A DNA stretch of 50,020 nucleotides from Pseudomonadota bacterium (GTDB lineage: Bacteria > Pseudomonadota > Alphaproteobacteria > Acetobacterales > Acetobacteraceae). The stretch lies in the NCBI GenBank assembly GCA_021845985.1, contig JAJZES010000011.1, positions 1 through 50,020 of the forward strand, given 5' to 3'. The notes below the pieces were generated by a model, which ran no database searches, had not been told where the DNA came from, and saw nothing but the letters and a program-made list of their open reading frames with translations. Below are positions 24,812-33,400 of this stretch, one piece after another. The position numbers and the translations under genes were made by a program. Positions within the stretch are counted from its first letter, which is position 1. Every line of letters starts with the position of its first letter.

Positions 24812-25654
24812 ATGGATGATGAAACAGCCGAGTCGCTGGAATCGACGTTGCGGGCTGCCGATCTTCGCTTGGCCGACGCCGAGAAGCGGGCCGCGACGGC
24901 GCTGTCGGCGGTGCGCAAACTGCGCCGCGCGGTGCAGGACGGGTCCGTCGGCACGCTGGCGGCGGCGCTGACCGCGGCAACCGACGCCGCCGCGGCGCTG
25001 CCGGAGGCGATCGGCGGCGGCGGCGTCACCTACGACATCGCCGCCGCCTTCGACGATGGCGGCTATCTGCGCGAACTCGCCGCGGCGGCGAAAGCGGCCG
25101 GCGTCGTGCTGGTGCAGAAGGAGGGCCGCATCACCTGCTACCCGGTGGTGCTGCGCCTCGACGCCCGCGCCCAGGGGGTGCGGGTCGGCCGCCGGCTGGA
25201 ACGGCGGCTGCGCCCGAGCGTCCTGGTGGCGGCGCTGAAGACGCTGCAGCAGCGCCCCGACCGCTTCAACGCCCGCAGCTTTCTCGACCGGCTGCTGCGC
25301 CCCTACGCCGCGCTGGCGCGCGCCGCCGATCCGGCCTACCGCGCCGACCGGCCGATGCCGGGGCCGCTGGTGCCGCTGGCCGATCTCTATGACATGCTGA
25401 CCGTGCTGCCCGCCGCCGCCGCCGACTATCCGGCCGAGGAATTCGTCTGCGACCTGCTGCGCCTCGACCGGCAACCGGAGGCGCGCGGCAGTCGCGGCCA
25501 TCGCTTCGAACTCGGCGGCTCGACCGGCAGCAAGGGCGCCAAGCGCCTGACCCTGTTCGACGAGAGCGGCCTGCAGCACGATTATTTCGCCATCCGCTTC
25601 ATCCTGGACGCAGACGATGCAAGATCTGTCGGCGCAGGCGCTGCCGCTCGTTGA
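24812..25654 (+). CDS. Uncharacterised coiled-coil protein, first gene of BrxD-like ATPase/SNF2 operon
   Basis: A 280-residue protein of unknown family. Residues 1-50 form a heptad-rich coiled coil (ESLESTLRAADLRLADAEKR). Residues 65-140 hold a GGGGVTYDIAAAFDDGGYL segment; 140-205 are basic and helical (RRLERRLRPSVLVAALKTLQ, FNARSFLDRLLRPY); the rest is mixed, ending in STGSKGAKRLTLFDESG. The start is ATG 24812; an upstream in-frame ATG at 24770 is unlikely. Its end overlaps the next gene by 38 bases. Always being first in a tightly coupled set of four suggests a DNA- or target-binding adaptor, but nothing in the sequence proves it. Confidence 0.68.
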   Translation: MDDETAESLESTLRAADLRLADAEKRAATALSAVRKLRRAVQDGSVGTLAAALTAATDAAAALPEAIGGGGVTYDIAAAFDDGGYLRELAAAAKAAGVVLVQKEGRITCYPVVLRLDARAQGVRVGRRLERRLRPSVLVAALKTLQQRPDRFNARSFLDRLLRPYAALARAADPAYRADRPMPGPLVPLADLYDMLTVLPAAAADYPAEEFVCDLLRLDRQPEARGSRGHRFELGGSTGSKGAKRLTLFDESGLQHDYFAIRFILDADDARSVGAGAAAR

Positions 25655-26564
25655 GTGGCTGGACGTCCTCGACCGCGAATATCTGGAGGCATTCCTCCCC
25701 GCCGGCGGCGGCGCATTGAAGCTCGCCATCGCCGAAGACGCGGCGCTGGCGGCGGCGTTGCCGCTGGCGGCGGCGCTGGCGGCGCGGCGCGGGCTGCAGC
25801 ACGTCCATATCGACGCCGCCGCGACTCGGGTTCACATGCCGCAGGAGTTGGTGTTCGCCATCGCCCGGGCGCTGCCCTGGGAGACGCTGATCCAGCGCCT
25901 GCTGGAGCGCATTTTCGCCGCCAACGACTACCCCTGGCCGCAGCCCGGCGCGGCGATGACCATGGCCGAGCTTGCCGCCGCCTTCGCCACCGCGCCGGGC
26001 CTGCTGGCGCGCGAGCGCGACCGCTGGCTGAGCCGCGCCATCTGGGATGACAAGCGGCTGGCGCAGGATATGCGCGCCGCGCTGCTGCGGCTCTGCCTCG
26101 CCCGGCTGGAGGGGGAGGACGCGGCCCCGGTGCTGGCTTGGCTGCGCGGCGAGACGGTGCCGCTGTCGCTGCTGCGCGCCGCCGACATCGGCGCGCGGAT
26201 CAGCCGCGGCACGGCGCGCGCGGTGCTGGTCTCGCTGTGCCATGTGCTGCGCATGTGCGGCAGTCCCGGCCTGCTGCTGGCGCTGGATTTGCGGCAGATT
26301 TCGCGCCCCGGCGCGGTCGCCGCCGGCGCGGCGCGCTACTCCGCAGCGGCGACGATGGATGCCTTCGAGGTGCTGCGCGAGCTGATCGACGATGCCGAGC
26401 ATCTGCCTGGCCTGCTGGTGCTGGCGCTGGCCGGGCCGCCGCTGATCGCCGGTGATCCGCGGCGCACTTTGGCGCAATACGCGGCGCTGCAGATGCGCGT
26501 CTGGCCGGATGTGCGGCCCGGCGACCGGCAGAACCCGGTGGCGCCGCTGGTGTGGCTGGCATGA
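25617..26564 (+). CDS. BrxC/BrxD-like ATPase homologue lacking the P-loop
   Basis: A 315-residue protein that resembles the helical and late ATPase parts of BREX BrxC/BrxD proteins (formerly DUF2791). Similar elements are the LLRLCLARLEGED helix, APVLAWLRGETVPLSLLRAADIG, then a RGTARAVLVSLCHVLRMCG helix, LLLALDL, and RVWPDVRPGDRQNPVAPLVWL near the end. No Walker A motif exists, and the place of the Walker B acidic pair reads LALDLRQ, so ATP hydrolysis is unlikely. It overlaps the previous gene by 38 bases and the next by 4. The natural reading is an inactive partner of the intact ATPase that follows (inference). Confidence 0.6.
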   Translation: MQDLSAQALPLVEWLDVLDREYLEAFLPAGGGALKLAIAEDAALAAALPLAAALAARRGLQHVHIDAAATRVHMPQELVFAIARALPWETLIQRLLERIFAANDYPWPQPGAAMTMAELAAAFATAPGLLARERDRWLSRAIWDDKRLAQDMRAALLRLCLARLEGEDAAPVLAWLRGETVPLSLLRAADIGARISRGTARAVLVSLCHVLRMCGSPGLLLALDLRQISRPGAVAAGAARYSAAATMDAFEVLRELIDDAEHLPGLLVLALAGPPLIAGDPRRTLAQYAALQMRVWPDVRPGDRQNPVAPLVWLA

Positions 26565-27805
26565 ACCTCGACCCCCGCGTCGCCATCGAGGCGCTGCGCG
26601 CCGGCGTGCCGAACCGCACCGCCATCCGTCTGATGGGCAGCGACCACGGCGCCATCGAAGACGCCTTCGAGGCGGCGCTGCAGTCGGCATGGTCGGGCGG
26701 CGCGCGCAGCGGCCTCGGCATCGCCGGCGGCTTCGGCACCGGCAAGTCGCATCTGCTCGGCTATCTGGCGGAGGTGGCGCGCGGCCAGGGGTTTGTCGTC
26801 AGCCGCGTGGTGGTCAGCAAGGAAACCCCGCTCGGCCAGCCGGCCTCGGTGTTTGCCGCGGCGCTCGGCCACGCCGCGCTACCCGACCGGCCCGACGACC
26901 CGATCGCCGCCTGCCTCGCCGATCTGCGCGGCCGGCCGCAGGCGCTGGAGCAGTTGGAGGAGGCGGTCAGCCGGCCCGGCGTCGGCTTCGCGCCGATCTT
27001 CGCCGCCTGCCTCTATTTGCTGCGGCGCAGCGCGACGCCGCCGGAGATGCAGCGCCGGCTGGAGCGCTTCGCCGGCGGCGCCCGTGTCAGCCTGCCGGCG
27101 ATCCGCCAGGGGCTGCGCGCCGCCGGCGCCAAAGCGCTGTTCGACATCCGCCCGGTCAACGCCGCCGATCTGGTGCTGCAGCACATCGCCTTCGCCGCCC
27201 TGCTGTTCCGCGCCGCCGGCTATGCCGGCTGGTGCATCCTGTTCGACGAAATGGAGCTGATCGGGCGCTATACGCCGCTGCAGCGCGCCATGGCCTACGC
27301 CTGGCTCGCCACCTGGCTCGGGCTTGCCGGGGCGCGGCCGTTTCCCGGCATCGTCGCCGCCTACGCGATCACCGACGATTTTGCCACCGCCGTCATCGAC
27401 GCGCGGCTGGACAGCGAAAAACTCCCCGAACGGCTGCGCCTCAAGGGCCGCGACGCCGATGCCACGCTGGCGCTGGCGGCGATCGGGCATGTCGAGCACA
27501 CGGTGCGCGAGCGCCGGCTGCTGCCGCCCTCGGCCGACGACATCGCCCGCTGCCACGACCGGCTGCGCGAGCTGTACACCGCCGCCTATGACTGGCCGGC
27601 GCCAACGCTGCCGCCGACGGCGCGCACCGCCTCGCGCACCATGCGCCAGTATATCAAGGCCTGGATCGCCGCCTGGGACATGCAGCGGCTGCACGGCGCG
27701 GCGGTGGACGTCGTCGCCGGCACGATCGCCAGCACCTACGCCGAGGACGCCGCCCTCGACGCCGCGGCGGAGGAGAGCGGCGCGGATGGCGACGAGCCTG
27801 GCTGA
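26561..27805 (+). CDS. BREX BrxD-like ATP-binding protein
   Basis: A 414-residue P-loop ATPase of the BREX BrxC/BrxD family (Pfam PF10923, formerly DUF2791). It opens with the signature RVAIEALRAGVPNRTAIRLMG; Walker A is GGFGTGKS at 56-63; Walker B is WCILFDEMELIGRY at about 228, with the Asp-Glu pair. A region with VVVSKETPLGQP follows Walker A, as is typical. The C-terminal 130 residues are helical and end acidic. ATG 26561 overlaps the previous stop (ATGA); an in-frame GTG at 26552 is less likely. In BREX type 2, BrxD accompanies PglW/X/Y/Z; here none of these is present. It overlaps the helicase gene by 20 bases. Confidence 0.78.
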   Translation: MNLDPRVAIEALRAGVPNRTAIRLMGSDHGAIEDAFEAALQSAWSGGARSGLGIAGGFGTGKSHLLGYLAEVARGQGFVVSRVVVSKETPLGQPASVFAAALGHAALPDRPDDPIAACLADLRGRPQALEQLEEAVSRPGVGFAPIFAACLYLLRRSATPPEMQRRLERFAGGARVSLPAIRQGLRAAGAKALFDIRPVNAADLVLQHIAFAALLFRAAGYAGWCILFDEMELIGRYTPLQRAMAYAWLATWLGLAGARPFPGIVAAYAITDDFATAVIDARLDSEKLPERLRLKGRDADATLALAAIGHVEHTVRERRLLPPSADDIARCHDRLRELYTAAYDWPAPTLPPTARTASRTMRQYIKAWIAAWDMQRLHGAAVDVVAGTIASTYAEDAALDAAAEESGADGDEPG

Positions 27806-29177
27806 GTGGCACCCGCCGGCGGGGCCGTTCGGCCTCGACTGGCGGGCGCCGTTGCTGGCCTATCAGCAGGAGGGCATCGCCCGGCTGCTCGCCGCTCCCG
27901 GCCTGCTGCTGGCCGACGAAATGGGTCTCGGCAAGACCATCCAGGCGATCGGCGCGCTGCGCGTGCTGCTGCGCCAGCAGCCGGGGGCGGCGCTGGTGGT
28001 GGTGCCGGCCGGCCTCGTGCTGCAATGGCGGCGGCATCTGCGCGACTGGGCGCCGGAACTTTCGCTCGCCACCTGCGTCGGCCCGGCCGCCGAGCGGCGG
28101 CAGCGCTGGCAGGCGGCGGCGCGGGTGTTCCTGGTTGGTTACGACGCGCTGCGCGGCGACCTTGCCTTGCCGGGGCCGCACGGGCCGCGGCATCGGCGCT
28201 GGGAGGTCGTCGTCGCCGACGAGGCGCAGCGGATCAAAAACGCCGGCACCGACATCGCCGCGACGCTGAAGGCCCTGCCGCGCCGCCGCGCCTGGGCGCT
28301 GACCGGCACGCCGCTGGAAAACAGCCCCGACGACACGCTCTCCATCCTCGACTTCGTCGCCCCCGGCCATGTCGATCCGCGCGCGCTGTTTGCCGGGCTG
28401 CGGCGTACCCTGGCGGAGGTGCAACTGCGCCGCCGCCGCGCCGAGGTGCTGCCCGACCTACCGCCGAAATCGGTGTTCACCCTGGCGCCGGACCTGACCC
28501 CGTCGCAGCGCGCCGCCTATGCGGTCGCCGAGCATGACGGGCTGGTGTGGCTGCGCGCGCTTGGCGCGCGGGTGCAGGTGGTGCATGTGCTGGAGCTGAT
28601 CCTGCGGCTCAAGCAAATCTGCAACGCCTGCCCCGAAAGCGGCGCCTCGGCCAAGGTCGCGGATTTGCGGCGGCGACTGCTGTCGGTCGCCGCGGGCGGG
28701 GAAAAGGCGCTGGTGTTCAGCCAGTTCGTCGCCGAGCCGTTCGGGGCCGAGATGCTGCTGCGCACGCTGGCGCCGCTGCGGCCGATGCTGCTGACCGGGC
28801 GGATGACCCCGGCGGCGCGCGAGGCGGCAGTGGCCGAGTTCGCCGCCGATCCGCGGCGCCACGTGCTCATCGCGTCGCTGCGGGCGGGCGGCGTCGGGTT
28901 GAACCTGACCGCGGCGTCGGTGGTGTTTCACTTCGACCGCTGGTGGAATCCGGCGGTCGAGACGCAGGCCGAGGACCGCGCCCACCGCATCGGCCAGACC
29001 CGGCCGGTGCAGGTCTTCGGCTATCTGACGCCGGACAGCATCGAGCAGCGGATTGCCGATATTCTGGCCGAAAAGCGCGCGTTGTTCAGCGAGTTCATCG
29101 ACGGGGTGGCGACCGCGGCGCTGCGCCGGCTGGATATGCCGACGCTGCTGCGCGCGGTGGGGATGACGACGCCGTAG
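27786..29177 (+). CDS. Compact SNF2-family DEAD/DEAH helicase
   Basis: A 463-residue SNF2-type ATPase consisting almost only of the two RecA-like domains. Motif I is DEMGLGKT (44-51), motif II DEAQRIKN (145-152), motif III LTGTPLENS (172-180), then LKQICN, motif V region LRAGGVGLNLTAASVVFHFD and motif VI EDRAHRIGQTRPV. Family members translocate on double-stranded DNA and remodel protein-DNA complexes. It lacks nuclease, zinc-finger or bromodomain additions. The ATG lies 20 bases inside the preceding BrxD-like gene. DISARM also uses an SNF2 helicase (DrmD), but the other DISARM genes are absent. The next gene converges 16 bp away. Confidence 0.9.
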   Translation: MATSLAEWHPPAGPFGLDWRAPLLAYQQEGIARLLAAPGLLLADEMGLGKTIQAIGALRVLLRQQPGAALVVVPAGLVLQWRRHLRDWAPELSLATCVGPAAERRQRWQAAARVFLVGYDALRGDLALPGPHGPRHRRWEVVVADEAQRIKNAGTDIAATLKALPRRRAWALTGTPLENSPDDTLSILDFVAPGHVDPRALFAGLRRTLAEVQLRRRRAEVLPDLPPKSVFTLAPDLTPSQRAAYAVAEHDGLVWLRALGARVQVVHVLELILRLKQICNACPESGASAKVADLRRRLLSVAAGGEKALVFSQFVAEPFGAEMLLRTLAPLRPMLLTGRMTPAAREAAVAEFAADPRRHVLIASLRAGGVGLNLTAASVVFHFDRWWNPAVETQAEDRAHRIGQTRPVQVFGYLTPDSIEQRIADILAEKRALFSEFIDGVATAALRRLDMPTLLRAVGMTTP

Positions 29178-29193
29178 CCGCCGCCCGAACCGA

Positions 29194-30237
29194 TCACGCC
29201 CGGCCGCGCTCGACCGCGCCGCCGGCCGCTGCCCAGGCCCCGATGCCGCCTTCGATATGGCACGCGGTGGACAGGCCGGCATCCTGCGCGGCCTGCACCG
29301 CCATCGCGCTGCGCTCGCCGAACGCACAATAGAACAGCAGACGCTTACGCGTGGCGCGCGCCAGTTCGTGCAGCAATCCGCCGGCCGCGATGTTCTCCTG
29401 CAACTCGGGAAACGGCACCTGCAGCGAGCCGGGAATGACGCCGTGCTTGTCGCGCTCGCCGCGCTCGCGCAGGTCAATCAGCGCGACCCCGCCGCCGGCA
29501 AGCATCGCCGCCGCCGCGCTGGCGCCGACCGCCCAGCCGCGCCGGGCAATCTCCGCCTGCATCAGACCCTGGCGCATGTTTGCCGGCACCACCACGTCCA
29601 TCAGCTTGGGGTTGGGCAGATTGAGGGCGCCCATCAGCGCGACATAGGCGTCCACGCCGTTGACCTGCAGCCGCGGGTTGCACCGCCGCTCCTCGCCAAT
29701 GGTGCTGGCGGTGTCGCCTTTGTAGTCGTGCGCCGGGTAAACGATGGTCTCCTCCGGCAGGCGCAGCAGACGCTGCAGGCTTTCGTACTGAAGGCGCGCG
29801 TCGCCGTTCTGGAAATCGGTCCGCCCGGTGCCGCGGATCAGCAGCGTATCGCCGGTGAACACGCGGTCGGCCATGGCGAACGAATACGAATCGTCGGTGT
29901 GGCCGGGGGTGTAAAGCACATCGAGCGCCAGTCCCTCGATACGCAGCCGGTCGCCATCGGCGATGCGCATGGAGACGACATCGACCTTGCTCTGCTCGCC
30001 CATGACGGTGATGCAACGGGTGCGGTCGCGCAACGCGCCGAGGCCGGTGATGTGGTCGGCGTGCAGATGGGTATCGACCGCCTTGACCAGCCGCAGGTCG
30101 AGATCCTCCATCAGCCTGAGGTAACGGTCCACCTTCTCCAGCACCGGGTCGATGATCAGCGCCTCGCCGCCGCGCCGGGTGGCGAGCAGGTAGCTGTAGG
30201 TGCTGGAAACACCGTCGAACAACTGGCGGAAAATCAT
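29194..30237 (-). CDS. MBL-fold persulfide dioxygenase fused to rhodanese
   Basis: A 347-residue two-domain protein. Residues 1-235 are an ETHE1-like MBL domain: THLHADH with His57, His59, Asp61 and His62, then His113 (TPGHTDDS), Asp130 (FTGDTLLIRGTGRTDFQ) and His170 (YPAHDY), the residues expected for a mononuclear-iron persulfide dioxygenase. Residues 245-347 are a rhodanese with active-site Cys304 (FYCAFGERSA). Together they would oxidise glutathione persulfide and transfer sulfur. ATG 30237 gives the family opening MIFRQLFDGVSSTYSYLL; two upstream ATGs (30249, 30264) add only a few residues. It stands alone, converging with the SNF2 operon. Confidence 0.88.
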   Translation of the reverse strand: MIFRQLFDGVSSTYSYLLATRRGGEALIIDPVLEKVDRYLRLMEDLDLRLVKAVDTHLHADHITGLGALRDRTRCITVMGEQSKVDVVSMRIADGDRLRIEGLALDVLYTPGHTDDSYSFAMADRVFTGDTLLIRGTGRTDFQNGDARLQYESLQRLLRLPEETIVYPAHDYKGDTASTIGEERRCNPRLQVNGVDAYVALMGALNLPNPKLMDVVVPANMRQGLMQAEIARRGWAVGASAAAAMLAGGGVALIDLRERGERDKHGVIPGSLQVPFPELQENIAAGGLLHELARATRKRLLFYCAFGERSAMAVQAAQDAGLSTACHIEGGIGAWAAAGGAVERGRA

Positions 30238-30552
30238 CGCACACCCCATCAATCGCAGGATCACCGCACCGGGGCAGAGTATCGGTCGGCTTGGGCGCGC
30301 AGCACAACGGACACCACGCCGTGCCGGGCGCGACCCTGCCGGCCGCGCTGCGCCGCTGAAGCTGGCTGCGCAACCGAGATGTGCCGGCCAATTTATCGAC
30401 CCGGGGGTTGCATTCCGTCCGGCGGTGGCCCCATATCAGACGTTCGGTGCTTCTATCAAGCTGCAAGTCCGTCTCTCGAAGTCGGCCTTTCTCTCTGGTT
30501 GAGCAGATGGGTCGTCGTTTTGGGGACCTCCGAATTCAAGGAGTAATGGACA
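30238..30552. promoter_or_regulatory. Intergenic region carrying the cspA promoter and leader
   Basis: 315 bp without a gene, between the divergent MBL-rhodanese and cspA starts. The half nearest cspA (30420-30552) is less GC-rich and contains pyrimidine-rich stretches such as CTTTCTCTCTGG, consistent with the long structured leader of cold-shock mRNAs, and ends in AAGGAG, nine bases ahead of the ATG region. I cannot place a -35/-10 pair or a cold-box with confidence. Confidence 0.4.
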
Positions 30553-30759
30553 ATGGCAACTGGCACTGTGAAATGGTTTAATTCGACCAAGGGTTACGGC
30601 TTCATTCAGCCGTCGGACGGGTCGAAGGACGTGTTCGTGCATATCTCCGCCGTCGAGCGCGCGGGTTTGGCCGGTCTCAATGACGGCCAGACGCTGAGCT
30701 TCGATATCGAGAAGGGCCAGCAGGGCAAGAGCTCGGCTGTCAACCTCAAGGCCGAGTAG
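30553..30759 (+). CDS. cspA: Cold-shock protein, CspA family
   Basis: A 68-residue single cold-shock domain. It has both RNA-binding motifs: RNP1 KGYGFIQ (13-19) and RNP2 VFVHIS (27-32), after the usual [14 protein letters not shown]. It binds single-stranded RNA and DNA and melts RNA structure at low temperature or on growth resumption. The start at 30553 is preceded by AAGGAG. A strong hairpin follows the stop. Short, monocistronic, convergent with nothing until the small gene at 30837, which is on the same strand. Confidence 0.95.
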   Translation: MATGTVKWFNSTKGYGFIQPSDGSKDVFVHISAVERAGLAGLNDGQTLSFDIEKGQQGKSSAVNLKAE

Positions 30760-30766
30760 CATGCGT

Positions 30767-30798
30767 CGGCCGCCTGCGCCGCGAGGCGCGGGCGGCCG
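30767..30798 (+). terminator. Strong 14-bp hairpin after cspA
   Basis: CGGCCGCCTGCGCC (30767-30780) pairs with GGCGCGGGCGGCCG (30785-30798) across a GCGA tetraloop of the stable GNRA type; one pair is G-T. It starts seven bases after the cspA stop. Only GTTC follows instead of a T-run, so it may act as an RNA 3' end stabiliser as much as an intrinsic terminator. Confidence 0.65.
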
Positions 30799-30836
30799 GT
30801 TCGGCTGCCGCCCGTGATCGCCGCAAAGGACACAGC

Positions 30837-31100
30837 ATGGCAGCGCATCGGTATTCCGTCGGGGAATGTGTCGAAATCCGCCGTGCATCCTATCAGGGCG
30901 ATGTCGGCCTCGGCCCCTACACCGTCGTCCGCCAGCTTCCCAATGACGGCATCGACCGCGAATACCGCGTCAAGAGCATGCGTGGCGGCCAGGAGCGCGT
31001 GGTGCTCGAAAGTGCGCTGAGCGCCGGCACCTCCAGCCCGGCCGACCGGATGTTCCGCGACTCCGCCACCCCCCCCAAGACCGCCGCCCGCCGGGGCTGA
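30837..31100 (+). CDS. Small conserved alphaproteobacterial protein, unknown function
   Basis: An 87-residue protein. Residues 1-62 form a small beta-rich domain with RYSVGECVEIR, then YTVVRQLPNDGIDREYRVKS and ERVVLESAL, a layout reminiscent of KOW/SH3-like folds and seen in small hypothetical proteins of alphaproteobacteria. The last 25 residues (from TSSPADRMF to the end) are Ser/Pro/Ala/Arg-rich and probably disordered. ATG 30837 follows AAAGGACACAGC. Function unknown. It ends exactly one base before the convergent xerC stop. Confidence 0.75.
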   Translation: MAAHRYSVGECVEIRRASYQGDVGLGPYTVVRQLPNDGIDREYRVKSMRGGQERVVLESALSAGTSSPADRMFRDSATPPKTAARRG

Positions 31101-32009
31101 TCACGCCCGCGGGTGGGTCTGCCGCCACACCTCCATCAGCCGCGCCGTATCGACCGAGGTGTAGCGTTGCGTCGTTGACAGGCTGGCGTGACCGAGCAAC
31201 TCCTGAATCGTCCGCAGATCGCCACCCGCCGCCAGCAGATGGGTGGCGAAGGAATGCCGCAGCGCATGCGGCGTCGCGTGCTCGGGCAGCCCGTTCAGCC
31301 GGCGAAATCCGCGTAGCGTGCGCTGCGCCACCGCCGGGTCGAGCCGGCCGCCGCGCACGCCGAGGAACAGCGGCGCCTCGGCCTGCGGACGCGGATGCAG
31401 TCGCAGCCACGCCGCCATCGCCGCCCGCACCACCGGCAGCACCGGCACCAGGCGCTGCTTCGCCCCCTTGCCAGTCACACGCAGCGGCGCCGTGTCGCCG
31501 GGCAGCGGCGCGTCGCCGACATCGAGCGCCAGCGCCTCGGCGATGCGCAGCCCGCAGCCGTAAAGCAGGGTGAACAGCGCCACATCGCGCGCCGCCGGCG
31601 CCGCCGCGTCCGACATCTCGCCGATCTCCCCCGCCACGCTCAGCGCCTGCGCCACCGCCAGCGGACGCGGCAAGGGTTTGCGCGCGCGCGGCGTGGCCAG
31701 CAGCCGCAGTTGCGGGTTGCTCACCCCGCGCTGCCGCGCCAGCCAGCGGAAGAAGCTGCGCACCGCCGCCAGCCGGCGCGCCCGCGTGGCGTTGCCGCGC
31801 CCGGCAGAAGCGTCCTCCGCCAGCCATGCGCGCAAATCGGCAAGGCGCAACGCCCCCAGCGCCGGCAGATCCGGCTCGGCTCCCAGATGCCGGGTCAGAA
31901 ACCCGAGAAATCCGCCAATGTCGGCGCCATAAGCTTCCACCGTCAGCGGCGAGGCGCGGCGCAGATCGGCCAGCCAGACGAGGAAATCGCGCCGCGCCGC
32001 CTCGGCCAT
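31101..32009 (-). CDS. xerC: Tyrosine recombinase XerC
   Basis: A 302-residue tyrosine recombinase. The SAM-like N-terminal domain runs to about 95; the catalytic domain has Arg155 (CGLRIAEAL), Lys181 (GKGAKQR), His248 and Arg251 (HALRHSFATHLL), His274 (LLGHASLSTT) and nucleophile Tyr283 (QRYTSVD). Length, the FLGFL start and the LMEVWRQTHPRA end fit XerC, which with XerD resolves chromosome dimers at dif. The neighbouring DUF484 gene, a classic xerC partner, supports XerC rather than a phage integrase. It starts three bases after that gene. Confidence 0.92.
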   Translation of the reverse strand: MAEAARRDFLVWLADLRRASPLTVEAYGADIGGFLGFLTRHLGAEPDLPALGALRLADLRAWLAEDASAGRGNATRARRLAAVRSFFRWLARQRGVSNPQLRLLATPRARKPLPRPLAVAQALSVAGEIGEMSDAAAPAARDVALFTLLYGCGLRIAEALALDVGDAPLPGDTAPLRVTGKGAKQRLVPVLPVVRAAMAAWLRLHPRPQAEAPLFLGVRGGRLDPAVAQRTLRGFRRLNGLPEHATPHALRHSFATHLLAAGGDLRTIQELLGHASLSTTQRYTSVDTARLMEVWRQTHPRA

Positions 32010-32011
32010 CG

Positions 32012-32652
32012 CTATCGCCCGAGTGCGGCGGCGACGGCGCGGCCGAGAAAAGCCAGCGCCCCCGCCCCCTGCCCCGGATCGAGCGCATATCGGTCACGCG
32101 CCACCAGCGCCAGCAGCGCCGGCGGCCCCTCGCCGGGGATGCGCACCAGCGCGTCGTGCCGCGCCAGCTCCGCCGCCTCGCCATGCAGCAGCCGCGCCTC
32201 CTCCGGCGCGTCGCGGTGACACACCACGCGTCCGCCCATCAGCCGCGCCACCGTGCCCCCCGGCAGCGGCCGGATGCCGGGCAGCAGCGCCTCCATGCAC
32301 AGCGCCGCGGCATCGACGGCCAGCAGATGCGGCAGTTCGGCGCTGACGCACTCGGCCGGATGGCCGGCGCGCAGCAGCGCCAGCACCGCCTCCTGCACCC
32401 GCGCCGCCAGCCCGGCCGCGGCGCGGCCGGCGGCCAGCACGCCATCCGCCCGCTCGGCCATCGCCGCGGCATGCGCCCGCTCGGCGCGCAGCATCGCCGC
32501 CATATGGTCGGCCAACCCGTCGCCATGCAGCCGCTCGGGCGGCGCCAGCCAGCGGTACAGCTCGGGCCGCTCGGCCAGGAAGCGCGGATGTGCGCGCAGC
32601 CAGGCCGCGACCGTCGCCTCGTCCAGTGGATCGTGCTCCGCCGCCGCGCGCG

Positions 32653-32656
<4 letters not shown>
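32012..32656 (-). CDS. DUF484 family protein
   Basis: A 214-residue DUF484 protein, a GAF-like fold family. It opens with the usual [22 protein letters not shown] and has a helical segment ([25 protein letters not shown]), ending [22 protein letters not shown]. Biochemical function is unknown; it is often located beside xerC. ATG 32656 overlaps the fsa stop (ATGA at 32656-32653), and the stop lies two bases before the xerC start, so fsa, DUF484 and xerC are one transcript. Confidence 0.88.
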
Positions 32657-33333
<677 letters not shown>

Positions 33334-33400
33334 GGCGCGGGTGCTCCGTGTGCGGGAGGGGGCCTGTGCCGCCGGCCCCGGATCGGGCAGACCTTACAGG

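Noticed and set aside
24812-29177. A complete BREX or DISARM locus
   Set aside because: No PglX, PglZ, BrxA/B/L, DrmA, DrmB, DrmC or methyltransferase gene is present in the flanks.
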